Below the pieces are notes generated by a model. That model saw only the letters and a list, made by a program, of their open reading frames with translations, was not told the origin of the DNA and searched no databases. Below, one piece after another: positions 50,501 through 64,000 of a stretch of 64,000 nt of DNA. The stretch is taken from positions 1,219,077 to 1,283,076 of the forward strand of contig VZSE01002342.1 of assembly GCA_013398275.1 (NCBI GenBank). Reading direction: 5' to 3'. The position numbers were made by a program, and so were the translations under genes. The DNA comes from Promerops cafer (Eukaryota; Chordata; Aves; Passeriformes; Nectariniidae). Positions within the stretch are counted from its first letter, which is position 1. Every line of letters begins with the position of its first letter.

Positions 50501-53500
50501 ATGTGCTGTCATATAACAGCTACGTAACTAGTATCATGTCCTTTTAGGAAGCTTAAAGTCTTAATTCCTCTTGAACATTGCAGAGGAGAGGGGAGAAGGG
50601 ATTTAAATTTGACCTATTGATTACTAGTGCATATTTCTACTCCTTCCATTATCTATGCACAAAAAACAAAAATACACTTTGAGCAAGAAAACCTGCATAG
50701 ATAGATGGTAAACCACAGTGAAATAGGAAAGGTAATAATTTCCTGGCTGAACCTCTATTCTTCAAGCCCTGTCCTTGAGGGAGGAAGAGATGGGAAAACA
50801 GAGGGAAGGAATCCTATGTTCATTTGAGTTGGTGTCAGCCACCACTGGCAGCCTCAGCAGGACATGGATGTCACTTTGGCAGTCTCATGCTTCTTGTAGT
50901 CAGAGCCATATTGACAGAGGGTGGTTCTTGCAAGGATGATTGGCAGGAGAAGCTTTTAGAGGAGGTGGTGGTGCCATGCCAAAGCAGACATCACCAGCAT
51001 TTGCCGCTTCTCTGCCGTGCAGGAAGTTTTCAACAACTCAGGTCCCAGATTTAGCACAGTTTTACAGCACCTAGCACAGATTGGCTTGGATAAAGATCAA
51101 GTACTGATTTGTAAGAATGTCACAGTATTGTGACACTGTGGTGAACCAAGCTTCAGTCCAAGGCAGAGACCTGAAGCACAAGAATACAGTGCAAATGATG
51201 AAGGAAGAACATTGTTATCTGGATATCTATATTGCCAAGTTTTCAGTCATAAGCTGTAACGACAATGGTCACATCAGGGCATAAAATAACCCCAGGGCTG
51301 TGACCACAGTGAAAACCACTATCATGATAACACATTTTTTAAAAAGTTACCCAACAGGCTGCACTGATTTGAAGGAGTTTGCATCTTACTGTTCTTCACT
51401 GCTTAGGAATTTGCAGCCACCAGAAGCACTTAGGAGAACAACAGAACAAACCCACACAAAAAGCCTGGACAGTAAACACGAAGAGTAGATAGAGAGAACG
51501 CCATTCATCTCCTTGCAATAACAAGCCCATAGCTGTCCCATCCCAGTGAAGCATTTAACCAGTCTTAAGCTTAAATACTGACTTACCACCACAGTTACAC
51601 TGGCAGCAGTGTAGCAAGAAGAGGACTCACCAAGCAGAGTGGCAGAACCCCACTGCCTCTGCCCAGCTACTGTCAAATATTAACCCAGCAATTCACGAGG
51701 CTGCACTTGGAAGTAGCATGGCCCAAAATGGGAGAAACTTCAGGTAGCAGAAAATCAGTAACAAAAGCTAAAAGAAAAATAATTAAGTGACAAAATATAT
51801 TGAGGAAGTGGCTATCACAGAAAGAATAAAACATATGCCTAAAGGCCAGAGAAACAGTGACATGGAGCCTGGAGGAGCAGCTACCAGCTTAAATCACAAA
51901 TGGAGAAAGATAAGCCAGTGAGCAGGCATTACTGGAAAACAGATGAGCTGCAGAACAGTAAAAGGAATTTAGCTCCAGTAGTTTGTTCTGAAGTAGTATG
52001 GCTTGGTGGTAATGAAATCTTCAGTCAATGGCCAGCATGTATAAAGAAAAGAGATTCTAAATAGTACAGTAAGACTGACAAATATTAGTTGGTTTGGGGT
52101 TTGGTTTAGCTTGGTTTTCTCTCTGTGTTTAAGGGACACCTTTTATTAATGCTCCTGAGCATGTGTATAACAAATCCTGTTTCTGCTGATTAAAACAGAT
52201 GCCTTTTCACACCCTGTCTCTCTGCAATACAACCCGTAGGAGATGGAGGTTCTACTGACAGAGCTGTTGCGCTCTTCTTAGCTAAATTATGATAGCAAAG
52301 TCATTCTGCATCGTTCTCCCAGTCCCAGCATGGGTTGTTATCTCCTACAAATGTGCATCTTTGAGTGACTCACAGCCATCCATTTATGTGGGTCAGTAAG
52401 GCACCATATGGCCAAAGGGGCTGGTCTGCAGGCATGTAAGGAAACCGCTCTGCCACAGCAGCATTCACAGCAGCCAGGTAAGGGTAGGAGCTCCTTATTC
52501 TTCCAGAGATGATTTTACCTGGCCTTCCTTTCACCAACACTAGCTGTGAGCACGCTGTAGCCGATACTTACCTTTCTTGATAATCAGCTTCTTTTCTGAG
52601 GGCCTGGAGACTGCCATCTTGCCTCTTCATCTTAAAAAATATCCACATCAAATTGCTAGGAGGCTCGACAGCTTTCACAGTTACAGAATTAGCTCTTTAA
52701 TGAAGTCTCAGCCCACCTGCCACTGGCTAGATGTGGGCAGGTTAGGCGTGGGCATTGTCCCCATCTAGTGGCTCACCCACACTGGGGAGAAGAGTGGCTC
52801 ATGGCTAGGAGGGAGCAGAGGTCCTCCTTCACCCTCTCAAGCAAAAGCACACAGCCCTCCAGTTATGCAGGGTTAGCTGTGACCTTACTGCTCCTGACAG
52901 AATCTGGGTTGCAAGATCACATCACTTATTTAATATTCAGGGTTTTATAATGATGGTTGAATGCTTTCAGAAAACAATTTGCCATTAACTGTTTTGACTT
53001 TCTACCTTTCGTCATACTCTCTTCCCTGGTAACAGCCTCCCAGGTTTCCCATTGCCATAGTTGGTACCAACTGCATCTCCCCAGCTGAAGCTTTTTTATA
53101 GATTACACTGACTTTACTGTTCAAGATGGTACTATACAACAGTTGTGGAAGACATTATAGAGTGATCCACATGTCAATAATATGTACTATACAGTATTTT
53201 AGATTTTAAAAGACAGTGATTCACATTTCAAAGACCTGGCTATAAAATATCATGTAATAATTTGCACCAATCTTGGCATAGCTGCACTACAGGCCAAAGG
53301 GGTGAGTCAGTTTGCCTAAACTTGAAACTTTGTTTGAAGGAAGTTTATAAAACACTAAGGTGCCCAAAATCTTATCATCATGCCTTCTGACCAGAATTCG
53401 TCCAATGAACATCCTACTCTCTCTTTTTTTCCCCTGCCTTTCCACTTATTTTTAAATCTATTCTGGCTAAAGAAGAATCACATTTTCTTCCTGCCTGATG

Positions 53501-56500
53501 TGTAATTAGATGGAAATTTGTTTTGGGCAGAGGCAAGATGCATACCTCTAGGTAAAAAGCCAGTAGCTGGAGGAGAGTTGCAGATCCCAGATTTAGCAAT
53601 ACCAAACTTTATTGGTATACCAATTTAGCAGGTAAGAATTCAGTTTGGCTTTTAAGATGGTAGGAAAGACTGTTAGAATTGGCTCTTAGAGGAAAATAAT
53701 TGTATTTAAAAGCTCAGCACATCATCACAGAACGTCTCTGAGACAACAAACAGGAGCTCCAAAACGTCTCCTCTGCCTGGCTCCAGTTTTAAGACAGCTG
53801 GTTTTTCAAAGTTATTATTAGTCCAAAAAGTCCTTCTCAAAGCTTAAAACAATCAAAGTACTTCGCAGAGCCCTTAGTGATGAAGGGCATTTCCAACTAG
53901 ATAGAAAAATCCAGTAGTACAGTACAGTAGGTGAATAATCCCAACTTTTTAAGTTGTAGCTCAAGCTGTGAGACCCAACAGCAATGTAATACCCTGCCTG
54001 CACAAAAAGCAACTTCTAAAACCAGAACCAAACTGTTTGAAAAAAAAAACTTTCTCTGTGGCTCATGCTGGAATTTATAGAATAAACCAATTGTGGAAAA
54101 AGTTTTTTGTTGTGGAATTATGTAGCTGAAATGCCTGTTAGGAATGTATGGAAATATATTCTGCTTTTTGTCTGTCTCTCACACACCCACACAAACCTGG
54201 ATTGCTCTTTCTGATGATTTCATGGATACAAAACTTTACTCAGCATGTTAAAATGAAAAAAACCCAGCCCAGAAGTACTGACAATGTTAGAAACAGCTGG
54301 ACAAGATCTGAGCGAAGATCTGAGTAAGACAGTACATATCCGTCAGGTTAAGTATTCCTTAGTATAAGGAAAATGTCCTAGGAATGGACTCACCTTAGTC
54401 GAAAGTAGTACTTCCAAGAAGACTTGTTGCTGTCATGCCTCTAGTTGTCAAATACCGATGGTTAAGGCAGTAACTTCTGTTTCTTGCTTTTTTCAAAGCT
54501 CAGTAAGCCCAGACTTGGACCAACAGCTTATGCCAGAACTAAAAGCTCAGACTCCAAGTGCAAAGATGAGTTGTAGCAAAATGGGCAGGCTGTGGGTAAC
54601 TGCTTCCCAAAGGCACACAGTCTACCTGCTCAAAGGAAGTCAATCATGTGGTCGAAGCAAGGCTATGTGAGCAATTATGATTGACTCCTCAAGGGCTTCC
54701 TAAACATATGCTCATCCTAATTGACATAATAAATGCCATCGGCATTTCACATACTAAATTATAAAATTACATGGCTAGTTATGTAACAAAAGGTGCGCTA
54801 CCACTCCGATTTGGCTGATTGCTCCGTCTGACTTTGCCAAGACTGGCAGCCTCACAAATACCACAAATACCAAGCTTGCTTTCAGCCATTTGAGCAGATG
54901 ACAGAACTGTATTTTTGTGGCTGGACAACCACGTGCCCCAGCTGCCTTCTAAGATGCTGGTAAGCCAGGAACAGGTACAACATGCAAACTGCATGAGGGA
55001 GGGCATCCCTGGTCCTTGCTGTAGGTGTGTCTGCTGTGTCTCTGCGATGGGGACTGCAGACCACGTGTTCTCTGTGCGGGCTGCCCTACTTAACTTTAAA
55101 ATAACAATACAATAGGCAGAGTAAATTGCATGGGATTGTGAAAATCTTAACTTAATACAGCTCCACAGTAAATCTTAATCTGTTTTCGCAATCCTCTCCC
55201 AGGGCCTCAAGTGGGTCAGCAGGGAAGGTGGGTGATGCTACTTCTCTGCCCTCCCAGTGCCAGGGGATGGAAGAGCTGATGAAGAGGGAGCAAAAGAGAA
55301 GTGGAGGACTTCTTCCCCTCAGGACACTGAAACCTTACACCTCAACATGGCTCCCACGGCATGGTACCTGCCACCCTCAGACCACACAGCATCTTCTCAC
55401 ATGTGCATGAGATAATATTTAATAACTACAAAGCACAGAACATGTGGTGGATAACCCTACTAATAACACATAATAAAGGAAACTGTGCTTTAATTACACT
55501 CTGCCTTTACAACTGCTTCTCTGGTCCAGGAGTTTCTTAATACTTGGCAAACTACTTAATGAGTTCTCACAACACCCTGTGGGGACCTTTTTTTAGAAGC
55601 AACCCACATGGTTAGAAGCACCTGCTTGGTTAGGTGAGCAGGGGAAGGGGCAGTTGGCTGCTCCCATGCCAGTGGGGCCAGTGCCCAGATTCTGTCACAG
55701 GAATCCTTGTACAGCAAGGTGACCACAGAGATGCTCTTAGACCTGATCTGAGGGAAAGCCTTCACAAACTCCCAACTTCTAGAATTGCATCCTGTGCTTT
55801 ATGGACATGCACCTGCAGGGAGGACAGCAGCAACTTGCAGCAGTTGGTTCCCAAGACTAATTTGTCTAAACAATAGAAGCAAATGCTTGGGTTAAAACCT
55901 GTAGCCCATTGCATTCAAAGGAAAAGTTAAGTAAATCCAGTGGAGCAAGGATTTAATCATCTATATCTCAAATCTATTTTTGTTGTACCTAACTGCCGTA
56001 CTATGATTTAGATGTAACTATTATATTATACACAATAAAATAATGAAAATTATTATTAAATATTATATACTATATAAAATTAAAATTATAGGTCTATAAA
56101 TGTCTATAATTTCAATTATACTTGTATCTTACTCTTTCCTCCTCCTGCTACTTGGGGCCACAAAACAAATCCTAAGCAGATAAAACAGTCCCTATTGAAG
56201 AACTGCCCAGTACAGTGACACTCTGCTGTTTAAAATAGCACGATCTGAAAGCATATCTTGCCACTCAGTCCCAGGGTCACAGCTGCTTGGGCCCAGTCCC
56301 ATACAGGACCCTGGAAAAAGGAGGGCACAAGCCCTGGTAAGGTAGTCAGCAGGTAAATTTCAACAGCTTAGGGGAGTGGTACAGCCTAGGGGCAGCCTCC
56401 AAAAAAATGGGCAAACACACAATTTGCAGCCCTAAATAGAAATTTCAGTGGGCAAGGGGAAGAAATTTTTATGACCTTACAAATTTCTTGCAATGCTGAG

Positions 56501-59500
56501 TACTGAATTTCACATTTAAGAAAAATGTACCCTTGGAAAGAGGGAGACATACTGGACACAGAAGAGGCTGAACCCAGCAGCCCAGTTACTGTGGTCTGAC
56601 TATCAGTTTTCTGGGGCTAACACTAGTTACATTTTGGATCTTGAACAGACCTCTCTTATGAAGTAGTGCTGACAGTGCTCATTTATATCTGCTCATAGTC
56701 CCTTTTGCTCATTTGGGAGGTGCGCAGTAGAGCTTATAACTCTGTTTAAAATGGAAAGGACCGGTTAAACCTAAAGTATTCAAGCAGGAGTGGAAGCAGG
56801 TCTCTCTAGATGAGACTGTTCAATAGTTTCTGTTCCAGGGCACCTTTTTCTTTGTAGCAGGATAATGACTAAGCTCCCTGCCCAACAAAAGTCTCAGCAA
56901 GTAAATTTTGTTTATTATAGTCACCAAGCCCTCAGCCACCAAAACACATCCTGTAGAGCCTGGTTCTGCCTTCATCTGCTCCGTGCTGGGAAACAACATC
57001 TCTGAGTATGGTACTACTCACTGGACTTGATTCATCACTGCTTTAATTGGGGCTTCATGGGAACTCCCCCAAAGCCCATTGCTAATTAACATGCATGTGT
57101 TGCTGATGGCCTTGTAATATTCCCCTTAACAACAAGAGGCTTACTAAGGTTTTGTCAGCCAGGACACACGAGTGACACCAGCCTGGGAAAGATAGTTAAG
57201 TCTGTGGCTGAATTAATATCTGCTTCCAGAACCGGTTCTGTGGGTGTGAAGACCAATTGTGCACTGTTTAGTCCCATGATGAGAAACCAATTAGGAATTA
57301 CATGCTCCAACTGTCGTGCTTCCTGCATCCTTTCTCACAATCAGATGTCATCTGCAGTGAGCAGGCAGGCAAGGGGATTTTTTAATTCTTTGAAATTCCT
57401 CCTACAACTCATATTTATTTCAGTGCCTCAGACCCTTTTTGACTGGATCTAAACTGAGATATCCTTTTAAATAGCAGTACTGTGATTAGATGAGTTCTCA
57501 GACTGAAACTATGACAACCCAAAGCTATACTTTCCAGCACTAGGTTCTACTTGTAAAATCCTGTGAGAACTGATACTGTTAAATACATAGTACAAAATCA
57601 GCTTTTTAGTAGAAAATAAAATCAGATAATAGCATCACCTATGCTTTTTTAACATCAGCATTTCAACACAATCTATGCCATGTAGCTGTAAGCATGAAAA
57701 GAAAAAGGCTAGGAAAAAGACAAGCAAAAAGTAGACAGGAATTATATCCAAAATCAATCAAAATTTATCTGCTTTCAAACAATCCATTTTCTGAAAGATA
57801 TACCAATCCAGACAGAGAAATAGGAAGCATTCCTTAATAAGAAATTACTGGCAGAAAAAACCCATTTATTTTATTAAGACTCTTTGTTTCAGTAAGAATG
57901 TTGTGGGTGTATTAAGGTGAAACTGGAGGACCAATGAGAGGGTTACCATGAGCAGCTAGACAGGTAGGAAGTTTGAGTGTTTAGCTCCTCGTAAGGAGCA
58001 ATTGATTTTTACTCAGAGGGATGAGAACAGTACACAGTGGGGAGCAGTTGTACACAACAGGAACTGCCACCTAACCATTTGCTGAACACGTATTGAAGGT
58101 GAAAGTTTGTCTTCTGTGCTGAATCCTTTTGAATCCCGTGATTCAGGTAATGATTACTGTTGCAGATTCAGGTTGAGCCTTTAGGGAAAGCCTTGGAAAG
58201 ATCAACTGCATATTTGTCCATTCCAGCTTCTAATTTCTGTGAAAGAACTGGACATGCACTGCAAACAAGTGCTCAGTCGGGCAGCATTGCAGGACACCGG
58301 TGTCCAGCCATTTAACAAGAGAGGGGTCTCCTCAAAAGGCTCTGGCCACAGAGTCCCTCCAAATCAGCCACAGGCCTCCATCTGCCCCGACAGTGAGAGG
58401 AGCCAGGTGGCAGCACCCAGCCCTGCAGACAGGGCTGGCATCTCCAGAAATACCAGACTGCTTCCCTCCAGCAGCCAGCCTTGAGGAGACTCTCTATATT
58501 TGAAAGCCTGTATTAATTTACTTTCCTTCTGGAAACAATGCTGCTTGATTTCCTGGTTTGCAGTGAAATGGAGCTAATCTATCATCTCATCCTGTGTGCA
58601 AAATTTATTTCCATTTTACTAAAGAAAAGCTATGCTAGGGAAGATGCCAGCACCTTCAAACTTCTTCCAAAAGACAATTCAATTTTCTTTTCTAGTAGAT
58701 GATCACAACTCAGAGCCAGGAACATTCCTCTTTCCAACTCTATGCTACAATGAAGTCCTGATGCAGTTCATGTTCAAACACATGGGCTTGGAATACCCTT
58801 ACAAAAGCAGAACCCATGTGAGCAAAGGGGAGGACACTTCTACAGGACCACAAACAAGTAACAGAAATTAGCAGTGGGAGAGTATTTTCAGGGGGCAAGG
58901 ATAAGACAACAATGATACAAGCTTTCCCAGATTGATTCAATTTATATCTTTGGAAAATACACGTAGGCTCTCAGGTTTGGAGTGGAAGAATAAAATAGCA
59001 AATTAGTAACAGATCACTTCCTTAAGAGGAATTTTCAGTCTTAGGAAAGTAGATGGGAGTATTGAGGATACAACTCCTCACACACCAGCAGCTTTCCAAA
59101 TTCCTGACAGTGATTTCTGGCTTTTATTTGCAGATCAGCATTTGTGCTTTTCCACAACAGCAGACAAGAGACGCTGCTGTTTCAATGAAGTGATGGAACT
59201 GCCTTGATGTTGTTCTGCATGAACCTGAATGAGCAAATGAAAAGCATTTTGTGTAGTGGGAGCTCCATTTCTACAAAACACTGTGGGAAAACAAGTGCCT
59301 TGAATAGTGCCCAGTACAGTCACCTAAGGTTATCTTGCTTTCCCTGCTGTTGAAGGAACCCTTTCCTAATTATTAGGCATCATAGAAAAGCATGACATAC
59401 AAGTCTAATATGCACCTTTTCTGGGTTTTGTGTTTTTCTTTGGCAGATGTAAAAGTGGCTGAGAGCTTGACACAAGCAGTCCATCCCTGGTCATTAAAAA

Positions 59501-60523
59501 CAACACAAAACATTAAGAAGTTTAAACATGTGAACAGGTCCTTCTGATTTATGTACTTGGACCTCTTGTCTACTGAGTTCTTTAAGTACACATTTTGGTG
59601 AGTGAGGATGTCCACGTATCCTCATTGCTGTTCCGGGTTCTGTGTTGGCACTGTGAATATACATGTTCTCACATGAACAATCAGTCTTATGCACAGAAAT
59701 AAAACTTATAAGAAGTTATGCCTATTCGCATATATTCACAGGTTTGCAACTGCTGCATATACCTGTACTGAATTACAAGATGTTTTGAGTAAAGAACTGA
59801 GTGTAAGCTTAAGTGTGAAGAACATAAGCTAAAGATAAAAACTAAATCAAGTTCTCTTTCTTTCCTCACCTCAGCTGCAGTTATATGCATAAAATCAAGC
59901 AGGAAGATACAGCAGCGGTGAACATAGCCTCAATTTACCTCCTACAGCTGCAGCGAGACTTTGTGGGTTTTAACCTGGGGGAGGGGAAGAAATGGGTTTC
60001 CAGAGGATTAATAAAGCGATGGGCTAAAACAGCTGCAGTACAAATGGCACCTCTCCACAAATAATTGTTTGGATTTCAACACACTTTACTGAAGAAATAG
60101 ACCTTCTTAGCAATGGGGAAGACAGAAACCCAAGCACATCTAGCTAACAAAAAGGTTATGAACTAAGCAGTGTTTTTGCATACCAGCATGTATGTATGTA
60201 AGTAGTATTTTAACACTGCCTACCAAGAAGTGCAGCAACCTACAGGTATGCTATGTAGTCATTTCTGTTAGATTATGAAAACAAGCTCTACATTAGGTTA
60301 TGGGGAAGCTGAATCACTAATGACAGACACAGTAGACATTTATTACTGCCTGGCTGCATGGCACTCTAGAGTGTGCAGGCCTGGCCCACTCCCCTGCCAC
60401 TAAACAGGGCTGGCTTGTTTACCAGAGCATTTTTTCCACCTTTGCTTCTCTGGAACAACTCACTCCAAGCTCAAGGGGAAAAGGAGGAACAGCACAAAGA
60501 AAGATACAAGTCTTTCAACTCAC
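47547..60523 (-). other. LNX1: Inferred first intron of LNX1 p80
   Basis: About 13 kb separates the acceptor of the RING exon from the GTGAGT donor at the CpG-rich pocket. I see no coding exon of any known family. Short open frames on both strands look random, and AT-rich DNA lies near 56,020-56,120. If the first exon lies elsewhere, part of this region would be flank or hold an exon I missed. Confidence 0.5.
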
Positions 60524-60670
60524 GTGTGTGGCTTTGCCGTGTCTCTCATCAGCTGCAGGCAGTTGTGCAGGTGTAAAATCACCAGGCTCGCGCTGGCGCG
60601 GCCGGGCCGGGCCTGCACTCAGCCCTCAGCTGCAGGCAGACGGCGGCTGGTGCCCGTGTCAGATGGCGAA
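60524..60670 (-). promoter_or_regulatory. LNX1: Candidate p80 promoter and non-coding first exon
   Basis: This is the densest CpG pocket I noticed: about ten CpGs in 85 bases (60,586-60,670), including GCTCGCGCTGGCGCGGCCGG. On the LNX1 strand it runs into CCACACAC before a perfect GTGAGT donor (bases 60,518-60,523). It lies 13 kb upstream of the RING exon, which has an acceptor needing an upstream partner. The transcription start is not visible. A plus-strand donor candidate (AAG before GTACAG near 60,690) means divergent transcription is also possible. Confidence 0.45.
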
Positions 60671-63600
60671 GCCTATGGCATGACAGAAGGTACAGAAAAG
60701 CTGAATTGCATAAACCTGAGCAATTTAAGGTTTAAAAGACCACACCCTCCTGGTTATGTCTCCCGCAGGCAGATAAGCATGTGCAGGCTGCTCATACAAT
60801 AATGTAACTTGAAGCTTTTACTTTTCTTTCCGGCATATACCAAAGTCCATTTTCAGTCAGGTTCTTCCTTGCATTTCTTTTCTTCTTTTAACCAGACAAT
60901 CAGCATGGCTCAAATTTAACAAATACGAATGGACCATCCTAAAAATTGCTTCAAGACAGAAGATTCATGTTGGCTTTCCCATTTGAAAAGGAAGATGGGG
61001 TCCAAAAGTTCTAACCCAGAATCAATAGTTTGGAACCTGAATCTTCACCTTGTTCCTGTATACTGGTGGTGAACACTTGAACCACATAAGAGCAATTTGT
61101 AAACTCCAGAATCAGCTGTCTGAAAATACAAGCTCTGTTAGTTTTCTGACCATTGCAAAATTAAGACTGTATTAAACTCTCTTACCCAGTAATTTTCAGT
61201 TTAAAAAGCACCCAAGAAGGGGATAAAATGTTGTACTGTAGATAATGTGTCATGCTTCTGCACTGTGATACAACAGCTGAGAGTGAATGTTAATAGCAAA
61301 AACAGTAGCAGCAAAAGGTCTTTTTAAAAAAAAATATTTTCAATAGAGGAAAAGAAACCCTCATCTTCCAGATACATGGATCGCTAATAAATGCAATGAC
61401 TTCAGCCATTTTAAGCATTTGCTCCTAAGGAAAGAAGTGTTATTCAGGAAGTAAGGCAGCTTTGGAGGTGGACTTGAATCAAGCAACTGCAGTATACGCC
61501 GAAAACAGGTGGGAGGAAATCCCCAGCCTTTGATATAAACATCTATGGCTACCAAGTCTTGGCCTCCAATTTATTCTTACACAAGTTTGTTTCCCTTCAA
61601 ACATTTTAAAAGCCTGCTTGCTATTTGTGACTATAAAATCCCTTGTTAAATATTTAAGAAATCATCAAGAGACATGTCAAGTCCTACCAGCAAGTGTGGC
61701 AGTAACACCCTTAGCTGGATGGATGCTTCTTTGCAGTAGTATTTGCCTTTTCTGCCCTGACAGCATAGCACCTCAGCTCCAAGTTGCTCAAGAAAACCTG
61801 GGATGGGTTCCTGCCAAGCCAGTCTGCCAGTGCTCAGTGTACAGTTGTTCAAAACCCAGCAGTGCTGTGCTGGATCTGGGGCACCGTGCAGCTGCTGCTC
61901 TTCCCCCAGGATAGGTGCAGTAGGGACACACACAGCCTGCACAGGACCAGATGTCCATGGCAGTCACAAGGCCAGATATGCAAGCCTCATGCGTCAGTCG
62001 TCTGCAAAATTGAACTATGGATATGAAATGTACTTTTAAAAACATGCTTAAGCTACAGAAGCTTAAACATTAGCAAATACATCCCCACAGAGCAAAGCCT
62101 CTGTTTAAATCCTTCCTCGCATGGGAGGTCTCTCTGAGGCTGCTTGACCTAGATTAGGAAGCCCAGAGCCCTGTTGTCAGAGGTGACCACATCAGATGCT
62201 CAGTTACAGACATAATTTCCATCAAAGTAACTAGCCAAGTTTGCCCTCCCTCCCACTGCTGGGAGGCTTTTCTAAGTTTCCAGACTAAGGGCCAGCTCAA
62301 ACTAATTTGTTCTCACGCTAATGTTACTGAATTGCTTAAATTGCCTTTCTTATCTTCCTATGCTTTCCTGTTTTCCTTTCCACTCAAATTCTGTAAGTCT
62401 CTGCTCAGACAAAAGGCTCTCTGCTCTCCTGCTCACACAAACAGCCCTCTTGGGCACTCATTCCTGTCCAAATTCTTCACTCTGGAATGGCGTTTATATT
62501 TCTTTATACATACCAGGCAAACAGTTTTCCTAGAAGGTGAGTTGTTTATTGGCTCTGAACCAAATTGCTGGTGAGCTCTTTGGTGCCAGTTGACGGAAGA
62601 TCCTAGCTGAACCTGTTTTTCATCTGCTGGGAAGGAACATAGAAGAACCTCCTTTAAACTAAAGCCTATGTACTGTATTATTTATCAGTTTCCTCCTTTG
62701 CCTGCAGCGGATTTTCTTCACCAACACCACAAAAAAAGTGAGAGCATTTGCTTACTACAAGTCATTAATTTGCAGCAAAATGACAGCAGGGTATCATAGA
62801 TCTGACTGGTGCTTGACACCTGTTTGATAAACTTCTAATTTCCTTGTATAGATTCTTACATTGAAGGCAAAAAATTTACATATTTAGCTGCTTAATTTTA
62901 AAATAAATTTGTACAGGTATCTCAAGCTATGCAAATACAGGTATAAGGACAGGCATGTTAAGTTGCAGATATTCCATACTTCACTACTGGTGGAATTGTT
63001 TCCAGGAGGACAACATGCCATAAACTCTATTGTATTAGACTTACTTATTTACTTCAACTGAATGATTTCAGCATACATTGAAAGCATTGGCAGTACACAC
63101 TGTGCAAGCTAAGTTAAAAGATTAGTCATGTCATACTAGGGGAAACTGTAGTAATCAATGTTAGTTGATAATATTGTAATGGATGCCATCTGTGGTGGGT
63201 TGAAAAGATCACTGTGTCCTGCAAACATAGAAGCCTGTGCATCCTCCTGTGAAGCCCCGTGAAACTGGAGCAGAAGAGGCAGGGGTCAGATCAGCTCTTT
63301 GCCCGCTGCTGAGCACTGTCTCCCAGTCCCTGGTCCAGCCCAGGCAGCACACTGCTTACAAAAAAGGAAATAAAAGAGCTTTCTCCAGTGCATATTACAT
63401 TCCTGTCCACACAGCTCTGGTAGGGGACTGAGCTATACCTTCTCTTTCAAGTACTCAACAGCACTAGAGATTCCTTGTGGACTTCTATGACATACTCACA
63501 ATAGCAAAATACACCCTGTCCTGTCCCCATCCTCATGGATGGACAGTGGGATGGGGATCAGGACAAAGGGGACAGGTAGACCTGGCTGTCCCTCTGACTC

Positions 63601-64000
63601 AGTGGAGGAGCAGTGAGAAGGAGTGATGCCAGGAAAGGAGCATCAAGACCTGTGGGTCACAACTGAGAGTGGTGGGGACAGATGAGACAGGAGGAGTTTG
63701 GAGTCCCCCAGATGAAACTGTCTCTCCTGACCTCCAAATGGCAGGCCACATGCACATCTGGCATGAACATTCAGTGTTCTCCCATGGGATTGCACCTCAG
63801 CTTGTAGAAGCCTACTGAAGAATAGGAACAAACTGGGAGGGGAATAATCAGGAGCAGACACAACTCCAGCATGCAGGCCATCATTTTCATATCAGTTCCC
63901 TCTCTTGTTTCCTCTTTGTGGAAAATGAGCAACCTGAATTGGATCACAGAACATAAAAGGATTGCCAAGCACTTGTACTATGGACTCTGCTGACTACTGA
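60671..64000. other. 5' flank of LNX1, no gene recognised
   Basis: No coding sequence of a known family is visible on either strand. In mammals the neighbour on the 5' side of LNX1 is CHIC2; nothing like it is seen here. The segment 63,191-63,471 begins TGTGGTGGGTTGA and contains AATAAAAGAGCTTTC, which faintly recalls a bird endogenous-retrovirus LTR, but the match fails after the first bases, so I do not call it one. Confidence 0.6.

Noticed and set aside
63191..63471. Possible solo LTR of a bird endogenous retrovirus
   Set aside because: Only the first 13 bases and an AATAAA-like region recall such LTRs; the rest does not match and no target-site duplication is evident.

Overview
The window is vertebrate genomic DNA, most probably from a bird. 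The best evidence is three 5'-truncated CR1 retroposons: one on the plus strand ends in the ATTCTATG octamer repeat near 19,995, and two on the minus strand lie near 27,100 and 27,490. The rest is AT-leaning, CpG-poor intron with sparse repeats. One gene accounts for all the coding signal: LNX1 (ligand of Numb protein X 1), on the minus strand. The gene is incomplete. Its 5' half is here, and the exons for the end of PDZ2, PDZ3, PDZ4 and the 3' UTR lie beyond position 1.

In transcript order (right to left) I see: a CpG-rich pocket near 60,585-60,670 with a GTGAGT donor at 60,523, inferred to be the promoter and non-coding first exon of the long (p80) form; a 13-kb first intron; the exon with the p80 start codon and the RING finger (47,077-47,546); an alternative first coding exon for the short RING-less p70 form (43,151-43,242); about 27 kb of intron; the shared exon with the Numb-binding motif, read here as NPAF (15,626-15,867); the basic linker exon (13,857-14,012); the PDZ1 exon (4,838-5,040); and the exon finishing PDZ1 and carrying most of PDZ2 (2,873-3,244). 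All six coding exons have GT donors. The five coding junctions join in frame, giving 453 residues of p80. p70 and p80 leave the same splice phase, so promoter choice swaps the RING and zinc-finger module for a short hydrophobic N-terminus.

The most interesting features concern control of start choice. Short upstream ORFs precede the p70 AUG. If the inferred first exon is right, a 35-codon upstream ORF spans the first splice junction and stops two bases before the p80 AUG. The p70 N-terminus also looks like a secretory signal peptide, which is odd for a cytosolic scaffold.

Outside LNX1 I found no second protein-coding gene. The other open frames are short, often lack an ATG, and match no family I recognise. 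The introns hold the CR1 copies, several weakly supported ancient relics (including a tRNA-like sequence near 32,200), a GGAGA microsatellite, homopolymer runs and small tandem duplications. I found no CRISPR array, rRNA, intact tRNA or new multigene system.
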